Below, one piece after another: positions 1-11,542 of a stretch of 64,000 nt of DNA. How positions within the stretch are numbered: position 1 is the stretch's first letter; each line of letters begins with the position of its first letter. The stretch spans positions 183,406,148 through 183,470,147 of the forward strand of contig CM071598.1 of the NCBI GenBank assembly GCA_036435485.1, given 5' to 3'. The position numbers and the translations under genes are program-made. The notes beneath the pieces were generated by a model. It made no database searches. It saw nothing but the letters and a program-made list of their open reading frames with translations, and was not told the origin of the DNA. The stretch is from Saposhnikovia divaricata. Lineage: Eukaryota; Streptophyta; Magnoliopsida; Apiales; Apiaceae.

Positions 1-1186
1 TCCCGGTCATAAAGTATTCCCTTCACCCGCAACTCGGGTGCTGTTGACTTATTAAGTCATTGCTTACCTTCTCATCTTCCGAGGGGTAAGATTACTGGAA
101 CAAGTTGATATCCGTTACCAAGTAATAGCTTGGGAGTTATTGGTAAATTTTCCTTTCCAACTAGATACGACTACTTTGTGGAGTCTTATCAGCAAGTATT
201 ATACTTGGGGAAAGGGGGACGAACGTTACATTCAGAATCATGAATTCTATTTGAACTAGGAGTCGTGTAAGAGGCCGAGTAGCGCCGGTCCATCCCCTTT
301 GGCCCAACCGTTGGCCGGGGAGAGCTAGTAAGGCGGTATACAAGTAAAGCCGTCAGTTCTTCCTTCTACCGGTAGTAAATCTAAATTGAGCTGTACGATC
401 TCGACTGATCATCAAGATTGGAACAGCGGGCGCGGTGAATACTCCATCATTGGTTCATCATCCAAATTTATTTATTTCCTGCAACATGATTACTGTTGGC
501 AGAGTTGGAAAAGTGTCATAACTGGAATTGCAACATTTTCTTGCAAGTTCCTCTTCTTAATAATAATAAGAATATCTCGCTTACTTTGATGTAGCAGATA
601 TTTCTTCAAACAAATACTTTCAGTTACCTGGTAACTTCATCGTTCATATTATACTGGCATCATTTCCGTAAATGCATGGCATATGGTTTGAAAGATAGCT
701 TTGAACTGTTTTAAATTATCGTTCAGTTATATATTTGTTGGTGGTCTTTCGCTCACCCTTGCTTTGTTTATATTATGTCACAACAACAGCTAGGACAGAT
801 GGCTCGCGTCAGGCGCACTCGGCGCAAGCAGGTTACCCGACCCACCGGACTACCCGCTGAGATGCTAGCCGCCATTGCTGAGGTAGCATAGTTAGACAGC
901 TTTTGTTTCCTGTTTAACTATATGTATAATTAATGTAATTAATGGTAAAACTTTTAAACCTATGATGTTATCCTTTTGGGATTGTAATAACTTTTATTCG
1001 TAACCCCTTTAATGTAAGACTTATTTCAATTTCATCTCTGGGACTATAACTGTTGTGTGTGTGTGAGTGGTAATTATTGTGGGGTCACAGCATGTGATTT
1101 ATTTATTGTGGACTCAAGTCAAGTATTATGAATGGATGTAAGACCGTAACCACCAGATCCCTGACCCCGGATCTTGGGGTGTTATA
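1..1186 (+). mobile_element. Partial LTR 1 (right 1186 bp) of Tekay-type Ty3/gypsy array
   Basis: This is the 3' part of an LTR whose left end lies outside the window. It aligns base for base in length with 10769-11954 and 21538-22723, the same part of the two complete LTRs. It ends in gttata where the other copies end in gttaca, and is followed by a 4-bp spacer and a tRNA-Met primer-binding site. By eye it differs from the other two LTRs at about 1% of sites. LTRs 2 and 3 share several states against this one (for example at 209, 534, 754 and 946). It carries the predicted core promoter and first exon of the pre-gag gene. Confidence 0.9.
728..763 (+). promoter_or_regulatory. Predicted LTR core promoter (TATA box and initiator region)
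   Basis: A TATATAT tract at about 728-735 is followed by GGTCTTTCGCTCACCCTTGC at about 742-761, just upstream of the exon 1 ATG at 775. The same arrangement occurs at 11496-11531 and 22265-22300. A diverged version (TATATATA, then GGCTCACTCTTGCTTT) precedes the corresponding exon in the minus-strand element near 53310-53267. Conservation between two different LTR families supports promoter function. Transcription would start around 755-765, so U3 would be about 4.1 kb and R plus U5 only about 0.43 kb. Confidence 0.55.
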
Positions 1187-2238
1187 GAGATGGTATCAGA
1201 GCGAGAGTTATATATCCCAAGAGATGATACGACGTTATATAATAATAAATTCAATAATATAATAAGAACCCTTGCCAGGTTCACCTAAAACCCTTACGAG
1301 AACTTTTTAAGTATCATGATAGTAACATAGTTCGTCTTGTGTAGGCGAGCGACTTGTCGGCCCAGGAGGCAGCTGCGAGACAGCATGATGAGGACATGTT
1401 CCGGACTAGGGACCCATACTATGAGCACTTGCCTGAGGAGGATACTGAGCCTGAGGAGGAGGACGCTGAGGAGGTCCAGGTTGATGCTGATACTGATGTG
1501 ATCGAGTCTGAGGAGGAGGACCCTGAGGAGGTCCAGGATGATGCTGACACAGATGTTGTTGAGACTGAGGGGGAGGAGGACCCGGAGGGGATCCAGACAG
1601 GACAGGATGCTGAGTTAGTGGTTGAGGATGATGATTATTGGGTTGTGACTGAGATCAGGACTTTGGGAGATGACACTAACATGACCACGGATCAGGTGGT
1701 GCCGGTAGATGAGGGTGTTGAGGGAGATATAGACGAGCCAGTAGTTGGTGCTGTAGGGAGTTCTGGACTTTTTGTGCCACTCCTCCCTGTTGAGAGAGCC
1801 CCTACCCCACCACCACTACCTGTGAGCCCGTACCCCGACGAGTTTGAGGAGCTTACCCCAGAGCCCCAGCAGACAGAGACTGCCACTCCAGCTGAGCCAT
1901 CCACCCCACCTCATGCCCCGATAGGAGGAGTCCCAGTATGTGTTCACAACTTGATTGTGAACGGGCTTTATAGAGAGTTGTCTGTGGCAGATGCCAGGTT
2001 GGCAGAGTCTAAGAGTGAGTTAGCAGCAGAGAGAGCCACCCGGATGAGGTTGCAGGGCAGGAGGACTATCAGTGACAGAGTTGGGTATAGGGCTGTGACC
2101 CGCATCGAGCTGAGGGCTCGGGTGAGGGTGCGACAGTTGCCTACTGATGGGCATGGTAGGGTAGACAGAGCAGAGGCTGAGGAGGTTTTCCGCATCGCCA
2201 TGGGGAGGGTTCGGAGGATGTTTCGTCGTGGCGGCTGA
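775..2238 (+). CDS. Predicted spliced pre-gag gene, copy 1 (exons 775-882 and 1345-2238)
   Basis: Function unknown. Exon 1 is 36 codons inside the LTR, starting at ATG 775 and rich in Arg and Gln. It ends GCTGAG before GTAGCA at 883. The acceptor TTCGTCTTGTGTAG ends at 1344. Exon 2 continues in phase 0 (GCG AGC GAC) into an ORF open to TGA 2236-2238, giving about 333 residues. Without splicing, exon 1 stops two codons later, and the exon 2 ORF lacks an ATG until 1396. Exon 2 begins with a very acidic, partly repeated Glu/Asp region, then a Pro-rich segment with GLFVPLLPV, then a basic, probably helical C-terminus with YREL, GRRTISD and a VDRAEAEEVF helix. No known domain is recognised. The intron spans the LTR end and primer-binding site. 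The frame is intact here while gag-pol is broken. Confidence 0.6.
1191..1202 (+). other. Primer-binding site (initiator tRNA-Met), copy 1
   Basis: TGGTATCAGAGC lies 4 bp after the LTR end, complementary to the 3' end of plant initiator tRNA-Met as in most plant Ty3/gypsy elements. It falls inside the predicted pre-gag intron 883-1344. Confidence 0.9.
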
Positions 2239-2657
2239 TTTCAGATGTAGTGATGTAGTGGTCTAGTTGTCTAGTCATGTACGGACATAGTAGTGCCGGC
2301 TTTTGTAGGGATGGTTTTCTTGTACTTGTTTTCCCTTTTTGCAGACTAGACAGATAGACAGCGTATTTCACTTTTGACTTGTTGTTGTTGTTAGGATGGC
2401 TGTACTTTAAACTATCGTTGTAACTCGGATGTTGTACCTTTTCGGTACCTGGTATATATTTGTTTCCATTTCAGTCATTACAATTTTGTTGGGATGTGAT
2501 CACGAGTTTATTAGCATATGTATTACTTTTCGATTAAGTTGCCATGAGATATAAAACTGTGGGATTTTAAACCCAATCATGTAAAGAATTGTGCAAGGAA
2601 AAATCCTTTAAAACAGGTAAGTGAACCTAATGTATAATTTTCCAAATTTTCAGTAAA
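2239..2657 (+). other. Leader between the pre-gag ORF and gag, copy 1
   Basis: This stretch of about 420 bp has no ORF. It contains a consensus donor-like CAG/GTAAGT at 2614-2622 and an acceptor-like TTTTCAG ending at 2653, five bases before the gag ATG. The 37-bp distance between them is too short for a plant intron. The acceptor could instead pair with the LTR donor at 883, which would bring a TAA stop immediately before the gag ATG. The same sequence recurs at 13007-13425. Confidence 0.4.
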
Positions 2658-3539
2658 ATGCCTCCAAGACGAATGGGCACTAGGGCTAACCCCCGAGAAT
2701 CTACTGACCAAGAGAGTCACAACCAACACGAGGAAAACCGTGAAAGTAGTGAGGAACAAGATCAGGACTATAATGAGCAAGAAGATTCCCAGTATGGAGC
2801 AGAGGATGAACCCCTGTACTCTGAAGAATTTGAAAGGGAAATAGAGGGTGGAGAAACTGAAGTAGAACAGGAAGGAGAGAACCAGGGCGGAAACCCCATG
2901 GGCCAGTTTATGGATCTACTTAGGCAGAATTTGAATCAATACCCCCAACCACCACCAGGCAACAACACTTCAGTGGCAAATTCCTTTAGGGCCTTTAAGT
3001 CCCTTAAGCCCCCAGAGTTCCACGGATCGGCTGATCCCGTTGAGGCGAGGGCCTGGATCAAAGAAATGGAAAAGTCTTTTGAGATTCCGAGTATCAATGA
3101 GGCTCAGAAGACTGTTTTTGCTACTTACCTACTAAAGGGAGAGGCCAATTATTGGTGGGAAGCCAAGAAAAACATGGAGACTGATGCTGTCATAGCCTGG
3201 GAAAGGTTCAAACAATTATTCCTGGAGAAGTACTTCCCGAAGTTCATGAAGACCCAGATGGAACTTAAGTTTTTGGAACTGAAACAGAACAATATGTCAG
3301 TGGCGGACTATGAGGCCAAATTTACTGAGCTATCGAGATTTGTGCCAGAGTTTGTAGACACAGAAGAGAATAAAGCTAACAGGTTTCAACAAGGGCTGAA
3401 GCAGTGGATCCAGAATAGGGTGGCTGTTTTAGAGATTACAGATTATGCCACCTTGGTGCAGAAGACAACCATTGTGGAGGCTGGTAGTGATCAGATGCAG
3501 AGAGAGAGAGAAAGGGGGGATAAAGAGAAAGCATGTTAG
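2658..3539 (+). pseudogene. gag: gag, copy 1 (frameshifted near its end)
   Basis: Gag capsid protein of a Ty3/gypsy element. The ATG follows a TTTTCAG; the first 80 residues are acidic. The retrotransposon gag domain follows, with the signatures RAWIKEMEK, YLLKGEANYWWEAKK and FLEKYFP. In the sister copy the frame runs on through an (AG)n tract into the zinc knuckles. Here the tract at 3499-3511 is one AG unit shorter, so translation leaves the pol frame and stops at 3537-3539. Programmed frameshifting is unlikely because the other copy needs none here. Call secure, product truncated. Confidence 0.9.
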
Positions 3540-6500
3540 TATGGGCGGAAGATCCGCTGGAGGAAAACCCCCAACCAAGTTTAATCGAGGAGCGGTTTCC
3601 CTACCAGGGAGGAATGTAGGGTTTAAACCATCTGCGAGTGTAAGTGTGAGCCAGGGCGGCCACCAATCAGGAATGTCCCGTTCCAACCCTTCTCGACCTC
3701 CATTGCCATTGTGTGCTACTTGTGGGAAGAGGCACTCCGGGGTGTGCAACCTGAAGCAGATAAACTGTTATAAGTGTGGGCGAGCTGGGCATTATGCTAC
3801 CTCTTGCACCACGGTCATCCCTAACAGCACAACCTGTTTCCATTGTGGACAGCAAGGGCACATGAGGAAGGATTGCCCAAAGAGCAAACCAGCAGCATCA
3901 GGAGCAAGCAAGGTTGCCTCAAATAGGCCACCAACTGCTAGGACTTTTAATATGTCAGTACAAGATGCCGTGAGGGACACAGATGTGATAGCAGGTACTT
4001 TTTCTCTCAATTCAGTCAGTGCAAATGTCTTATTTGATTCAGGAGCAACTAAGTCTTTAATATCTAGAGATTTTGCGCATAAGTTGAAACTTAAAACCCA
4101 GCAACTAAGAGATTCCTTACAAGTAGAAATATCTAATCAGGAAATCGTACCGGTTAATCAAATTCACCCCGATTGTAAGCTAGAAATAGGAGGACGATCC
4201 TTCTATGTCGATTTAATTCCTTTTAAGCTAGGGGAATTCAATGTCATTTTGGGTATGGATTGGTTGTCTCGCAATGATGCGCGGATAGATTGTAAAGGGA
4301 AAAAGGTTAAGTTGAAAACCCCAGGGAAGAAAGAAATAGTGTTTAAGGGGATGCGACAGACCCAGAAAATTCTGACCATGGCGCAAACCAAGAGATTGTT
4401 ACGAAAAGGGAACGAGGCTTATTTAGCCTACGTTATAGATACTCAGAAGAAAGTGCCAAGATTGCAAGACATTCTGGTAGTTAATGAGTTCGAGGACGTG
4501 TTCCCACAAGATCTTCCCGGACTACCACCTGATAGGGTAATTGAGTTTGCCATCGAATTAGCCCCGGGGACGGCGCCGGTTTCGAAGGCCCCGTACCGAC
4601 TAGCCCCAGTAGAAATGAAGGAGCTAGCTAAACAATTACAGGAATTGTTGGATAAGGGCATGATAAGGCCCAGTGTGTCACCTTGGGGCGCACCAGTGTT
4701 GTTTGTTAAGAAAAAGGATGGAAGTATGAGGTTATGCATCGACTACAGAGAATTGAACAAGCTAACCATAAAGAATAAGTATCCATTGCCCAGGATAGAC
4801 GATTTGTTTGACCAGCTAAGAGGAGCTGAATACTTCTCTAAGATTGATTTGAGAACGGGATATCACCAACTGAAGATCAAACCTGAAGATATCCCGAAGA
4901 CTGCATTCCGCACCAGATATGGACATTATGAGTTCTTAGTTATGTCATTTGGATTGACCAACGCCCCAGCAGCCTTCATGGACCTAATGAATAGAGTGTT
5001 CAAGGAATATTTGGACAAATTCGTGATAGTTTTCATTGATGATATTCTCATCTACTCAAAGACAGAGGCAGAACACGCTGAACATTTAAGGATAACCTTA
5101 GAAATACTCAGGAAGGAGCAGTTATATTCCAAGTTCTCCAAATGTGAGTTTTGGAAAAATGAGGTACAATTCTTAGGGCACGTGATCAATAGAGAAGGAG
5201 TGTTGGTTGACCCCTCCAAGATAGAAGCAGTTTCAAACTGGGAATGGCCAACTACTCCAACCGAGGTGAGGAGTTTCATTGGACTGGCCGGATATTACAG
5301 GAGATTTGTCCAAGACTTTGCGAAAATCGCAGCTCCATTAACTTGACTTACCCGTAAAACCGAGAAATTTGAATGGACTGAGAAATGCGAGAAGAGTTTC
5401 CAAGAGTTAAAGAAGAGGCTGGTGACAGCCCCAGTGCTGGCATTACCTGATGGAAAAATAGATTTCGTGATTTACAGTGATGCTTCGCATAAAGGACTGG
5501 GATGCGTGCTTATGCAGCACGGCAAGGTAATAGCGTATGCGTCTAGGCAATTGAAGGATTATGAAGTCAGATATCCCACGCATGATCTAGAACTAGCAGC
5601 CATAGTCTTCGCTTTAAAGATTTGGAGACACTACTTGTATGGGGAAAAATGCGAGATTTACACAGACCATAAGAGCCTCAAATACATTTTCACTCAGAAA
5701 GAGCTTAACATGCGCCAGAGGAGATGGTTAGAGTTAATCAAGGATTACGACTGTGAAATTCGCTATCACCCGGGCAAAGCCAAAGTGGTGGCTGACGCCC
5801 TTAGTCGGAAAGAGAAGCTCAAGATGATAACTTCAGAGAAAGAGCTAGTGAAGGATTTTGAGAAGTTGGAAATCGAGGTTAAGTTACCTGGAGAGGGCCA
5901 AGAAAAGTTGATGGAAATTAGAATCCAACCTCCATTGCTAGAAAAGATTAGACTGTGCCAGGAACGGATGATGGAGGAAGAAAAGAACTCCACAAAAGAG
6001 CTAATGACCGGGGAGGAAATTAAGTGCGAAAGAGACAAGGAAGGGATCATGAGGTACACATACAGGATATGGATCCCAAATGTTCAGGAACTCAAGAATG
6101 AGATTTTTAATGAGGCACACAACTCAAGATACTCAGTGCACCCCGGTAGCACCAAAATGTATAGGGATTTGAAGGAGTATTACTGGTGGCCCAATATGAA
6201 AAAGGACGTAGCAGAGTGGGTAAGCAGATGCTTGACCTGCCAACGAGTGAAGGCAGAGCACCAGAAACCCAGCGGACTTCTACATCCCTTAGAGATTCCA
6301 GAATGGAAATGGGAACATATAGCCATGGATTTCGTAGTAGGTTTACCAAGGACCAAGCCTAATCATGACGCCATATGGGTAATTGTAGATCGACTGACGA
6401 AATCGGCTCACTTTCTCCCGATCAACGAAAGGTACACGGTCGACAGACTAGTGGACATCTACTTAAAAGAGATAGTGGCGCGACATGGAGTCCCTGTCGC

Positions 6501-7367
6501 AATAGTATCCGATCGAGATCCTAGATTTAACTCCAGGTTTTGGAGAAGTTTTCAAGAATGTGTAGGGACCCGGCTGAACATGAGCACAGCCTACCACCCC
6601 CAGACAGATGGGCAAAGTGAAAGGACCATCCAAACGCTAGAGGATATGTTGAGAGTCTGCGCGATAGACTTCAAGGGAAGTTGGGATGATCACTTGCCAT
6701 TGGTTGAGTTCTCCTATAATAACAGTTATCATTCAAGCATTGGGATGCCACCTTATGAGGCCCTTTATGGAAGAAAATGTCGATCTCCCTTGTATTGGGA
6801 TGAAGTTGGAGAGCGAAGATGCTCGGGCCCGAAGTGGTCCAACGAACTAAAGATGCAGTAGATCTAATCAGAGGACGGTTGGTAGCAGCCCAGGATCGAC
6901 AAAAGAAATATGCCGACTTAGCTCGGAAAGGCAAGGAATACGAAGTGGGGGACCTAGTGTTCTTGAAAGTGTCACCTTGGAAAGGTTTAATGAGATTTGG
7001 GAAGAAAGGAAAGCTGAGTCCCAGATACATTGGACCATTTGAGATCTTGAGACGGATTGGGGAACTAGCTTATGAGCTCGCATTGCCCCCGAATCTACAG
7101 CAGGTGCACAATGTGTTCCATGTTTCGATGCTGAGGAAGTATAATCCGGATGCTAAGCATATTGTAGAGTATGAGCAAGTGGACATGCAACCAGACCTGA
7201 CCTATGTGGAGCAACCTGTGGAAATCATAGACCGGAAAGAACAAGTGCTCCGAAACAAGGTCATTCAGCTAGTCAGAGTTTTGTGGCAGAACCACAATGT
7301 AGAAGAATCCACCTGGGAACTTGAAAGCGCAATGCAAGAGAAGTACCCCCACTTGTTTTCAAACTGA
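3445..7367 (+). pseudogene. pol: Zinc knuckles and pol (PR-RT-RH-INT-chromodomain), copy 1
   Basis: In order: two CX2CX4HX4C zinc knuckles (from about 3766); an aspartic protease with DSGA (4036-4047) and ILGMDWL; reverse transcriptase with SKIDLRTGYHQL and the catalytic FIDD (5032-5043); RNase H with YSDAS; integrase with an HHCC finger and the DDE motifs MDFVVGLP, SDRDPRF and YHPQTDGQSER; then a C-terminal chromodomain-like tail ending in EESTWELES. That tail and the long LTRs point to the Tekay/Del chromoviruses. Lesions against copy 2 are the AG-unit loss near 3505, a TGA at 5344-5346 where copy 2 has an Arg codon, and a one-base loss near 6816. None of these is shared with copy 2. Confidence 0.92.
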
Positions 7368-7387
7368 TTCCGGGACGGAATCCTTTT

Positions 7388-7400
7388 AAGGAGGGGAGAC
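7388..7400 (+). other. Polypurine tract, copy 1
   Basis: AAGGAGGGGAGAC lies directly before the TGTAAGAACCC start of LTR 2. It is the expected plus-strand primer of an LTR retrotransposon. Confidence 0.85.
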
Positions 7401-9957
7401 TGTAAGAACCCAGATTTTTGGGTGGAATTAAAACTTTTATGTATTTAATGATGTAAGAATGAATAGTGGATACGGCTACAATGTAATAATTGATATTTGG
7501 GAAAGAATGAATGGAATTCGACTTTATTATGTTTATGTCTTGAAGAATGCTAAAGGGCGACAACATAGGTAAGAATAATCTATCTTCTAAGGGAATAAGA
7601 TATGGCAACTTCAAGCAAGAGAATACTTTCATGTCATCCAGATCGATAATGATTAATCCAGTAGTTCCGTAAAAAGGTTAAGGAACGATCGAAAGAGAAT
7701 ACAGACAATTATACAACCCTAAGAGAACAAGTAAAGAATACAAAATGAATAGTGTTTTGGGTGGGAGTATATAATAATATGAGACGACACTATATAGAAG
7801 TATTCGGAACGGATTTCCGAGTTCGTATTAGTGATCCAGGGGGAAAATAAGTGTATGTAAAAGCTGTCGGATTCTGAAAAACCGCACTTTTATTTTCTCC
7901 GAGAGTTCCCTGGACACTGATAGCCTTAAGTATTTAACGAATGGATTTAAGGAATATAAAATGGAAAGTTAGAATGAAAGATGAAGAATGAAAGTATTAA
8001 TATTAAAGAGGATTCCCGGTAAACCCTAATTAGAAATCCGTGAAATATTCTCACGAACGATCAATCGAAACGGGTAATAACCGGACACAGAAACAAGCAG
8101 AGGAAGCAAGAGTCTTGTGCAAGCTACTAGTATAAATATCTAGTAACTAAACTAGAAGCAAGGAACTAGCACCTTAGAGGAAGAACTAAGTACTTAGCAA
8201 GTAACTACCTAGTTAAGCTTTAACCACCATAAAACCAACACATGTCTTGCCATTTGATCATCCAACACCTCATCACTTTAATAAAGTGACTTTTACAAGA
8301 TATTATGTGTAAGTGGATGAGAGTGAATGAGATTAAAACACAAAAAATCAAAAGAACCAAGCAACTCTCCCCCCCCCCCCCATTTCAAGAAACCATTCGG
8401 CCTCACCATTAATTCAAAATCCAAACTCCACCTTCCCACCATTTTTTGTTCTTGAAATAATTAAGGTGAGTCTTACATTTCATAAAACTTATCTCCTCAA
8501 AATCTTAGCTTCAAACTCATCCTTTTCCATTTTCAAAAAAATCAAACAAGAGGAGGGTGAATAGTGTTCATCAAGTACTAACTTTGTTTTCTTGATTTTT
8601 CATGGTTGATCTAGCAAGCATAATCACTCCTAAGGACCATACAAGGCTTAGTAAGGCTATATCACTATCTAAGGAAGGTATAAAGCTCTTGAAACCCTAA
8701 CCCTTGTTTGAGATTTAAGCATGTTTATGATAGTTATAACTTAGTTATGGTTATGTTAAGATTATAAGCATGATTATGTATGGATTCTGGATTAATGATG
8801 TAAATAGCTAGATGAACGGAAAGGCATTGCTTGGCCTCAGTTCATGTATATAAGTCATGTATATGTTGTTTGGGTTGGATGCTATGTTTATGGGAAGATT
8901 CGAAATTGATAGATATTCGATTTACAGCCGTTATAATGCCCGATTTTACAATACCATGTTTTGTATGCCATTTTCCATGTCGAACCCCTACTGTCCAGAG
9001 ACCTTATCTGCCATGATAGGATAGGTAATGTTCTAAGCTTCGTTTTGATATAAAGATCACGTGAAACGGACTTACGGTTTAGGATTTATGACCAAATTAC
9101 TAAAAGTAGTTCGAATCCGTAAACGAAAGTTCGTAACTGAAATTGAACCCTCGTAAGCTATGTAACGTCATGGCGAATCTTGGTAAATAAATACTAGGGG
9201 TAAGAAGGAAGGTGTGAAAGAAAACCGTATGTCAAAAAGAGCATTTTTCGATTTATTAAAAATGTTCGAGTCAAGGTTAAACACGAACGAACCCCTAAAA
9301 GACGACTCTTTTATAACTTTGGTAAAACACTTAGAAAACGGGCGATAAAACTCGGAGTATAATATTGGTTCGTAACGATCAACCTTAGAACTCATATGAC
9401 TTAAGTATGTCCCAAGTATAAGTGCAGTGACATGTCGTATTAACGAACGAATGTCGGGTCGGATCAGCGATAATAAGTAATCCACTAAAAGGGGTATAAC
9501 GAGATAATTCGAGAACGTGTTTCGATTTAAGTATAACTTAACTTTTAATATGTTAAGTGATTAATCCCGAATGCCTTGGCTATTTATAGATCACCAAGCT
9601 GAACCGGGACCCGCTACCACTACCCCTTACCGTACTCGACTACCAGGCAAGTTTCAATTCCCTTCTTTTAGGCTGTTGTTGTGATTGAATAAATATATAT
9701 ATATGATTGCTGATATACATATGCCATTGCATGCATGCCTACTTTCAAGTTGAATTGATATACTTGTTCCCTGAAGGTTATTGTTGGCTTATAAGCTAGA
9801 TAGTTATATATCAGTTATAAGCCGGTTATTGTAAGACCCTCATAGAAGGGCGTATACATCTTATTAATCAAAAATAGACCGGGAGTCAATATTCCTTGAT
9901 ATATCGAGATTACCTCGGAGGAAAATATTTAAGTAAATATTTTCTATTATTTGGGCG

Positions 9958-10490
9958 ACGAATATTATTTGAATATTCGTTCGAGACTAATTATTTTAAC
10001 GATCCTTACTTCAAATAATTATTTGAACGTAACTATTCATCGAATAATATTTCTCAATATTCATTCAGAGTCGAATTGATTATCGACTATTATTTCGAAT
10101 ATTCTTCTAAAGATGAGACTATTAAATGAATATTATTTGGATATTCCGTTAGAATATTATTTTATTAAATAAATATTACTTTTGAATATTCATTTAAGAT
10201 ATTAAATACTTGATGAATATTATTTTAATATTCATCTGAAGCTTGATTTAATTATCGAATATTATCTCGAATATTCCTTAAGGCTTGGATTACTAAATGA
10301 ATATTACTTGATATTCATTTAGGATATTATTCATTAAATGAATATTACTTTTGAATATTCATTTAAATTCCTAATTAATTATGAATATTACCTTAAATAT
10401 TCTTTTCAGGTCTTATTAATTAATGAATATTGTTTTGAATATTCATTTAAATATTTATTTATTCAATAAATATTCTCCTGATATTTCTTC
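9958..10490. repeat. Array of AATATT-centred imperfect palindromes in LTR 2
   Basis: Roughly ten units recur every 40-60 bp, each of the form AAATGAATATT - short spacer - AATATTCATTT. Each can fold into a hairpin, and the arms vary (CGAATATT, ATGAATATT, ATAAATATT). It lies in the inferred U3, upstream of the promoter, and is repeated in LTR 3. Confidence 0.8.
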
Positions 10491-11495
10491 AGGGATTATT
10501 TTGAGAAATACTCTGATTAAAGATATTCTTTCATATTCCCAAATATTCTTTAAATATTTTAACTCATTAAATATTCTCTGAATATTTATTCCATACTTAG
10601 AATAATCTCGATAAGGTTTATCTTCTTCGATTATTACAGAAAATATCTCGGAGTCATATTATTATTAATCTTATATCAAGAAAGGTTCTCAGACATCATT
10701 CTTCTTTGAGTCTATCTCCTTAATAATAAGGGAACCTTACTTGGAAAATGTTATTTATCTTGTCGACTTCCCGGTCATAAAGTATTCCCTTCACCCGCAA
10801 CTCGGGTGCTGTTGACTTATTAAGTCGTTGCTTACCTTCTCATCTTCCGAGGGGTAAGATTACTGGAACAAGTTGATATCCGTTACCAAGTAATAGCTTG
10901 GGAGTTATTGGTAAATTTTCCTTTCCAACTAGATACGACTACTTTGTGGAGTCTTATCAACAAGTATTATACTTGGGGAAAGGGGGACGAACGTTACATT
11001 CAGAATCATGAATTCTATTTGAACTAGGAGTCGTGTAAGAGGCCGAGTAGCGCCGGTCCATCCCCTTTGGCCCAACCGTTGGCCGGGGAGAGCTAGTAAG
11101 GCGGTATACAAGTAAAGCCGTCAGTTCTTCCTTCTACCGGTAGTAAATCTAAATTGAGCTGTACGATCTCGACTGATCATCAAGATTGGAACAGCGGGCG
11201 CGGTGAATACTCCATCATTGGTTCATCATCCAAATTTATTTATTTCCTGCAACATGATTACTGTTGGCAGAGTTGGAAAAGTGTCATAACTGGAATTGCA
11301 ACCTTTTCTTGCAAGTTCCTCTTCTTAATAATAATAAGAATATCTCGCTTACTTTGATGTAGCAGATATTTCTTCAAACAAATACTTTCAGTTACCTGGT
11401 AACTTCATCGTTCATATTATACTGGCATCATTTCCGTAAATGCATGGCATATGGTTTGAAAGATAGCTTTGAACTGTTTTAAATTATCGTTCAGT

Positions 11496-11531
11496 TATAT
11501 ATTTGTTGGTGGGCTTTCGCTCACCCTTGCT
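11496..11531 (+). promoter_or_regulatory. Predicted LTR core promoter, LTR 2
   Basis: TATATAT followed by GGGCTTTCGCTCACCCTTGC, 47 bp upstream of the exon 1 ATG at 11543. It is the same as in LTR 1 except for one base in the initiator block (GGGC here, GGTC in LTR 1). Confidence 0.55.
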
Positions 11532-11542
11532 TTGTTTATATT

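Noticed and set aside
161..343. 60-codon minus-strand ORF repeated in all three gypsy LTRs (also 10929-11111 and 21698-21880)
   Set aside because: Conserved only because the LTRs are copies; no domain, no start context, and it lies in a GC-rich patch of the inferred U3.
2617..2653. Perfect GTAAGT ... TTTTCAG pair upstream of gag, read as an intron
   Set aside because: The 37-bp length is below the plant intron minimum. The acceptor may still be used with the LTR donor.
9168..9485. 105-codon minus-strand ORF in LTR 2, repeated in LTR 3
   Set aside because: Same reasoning; no protein-like features, and codon content matches the surrounding AT-rich LTR.
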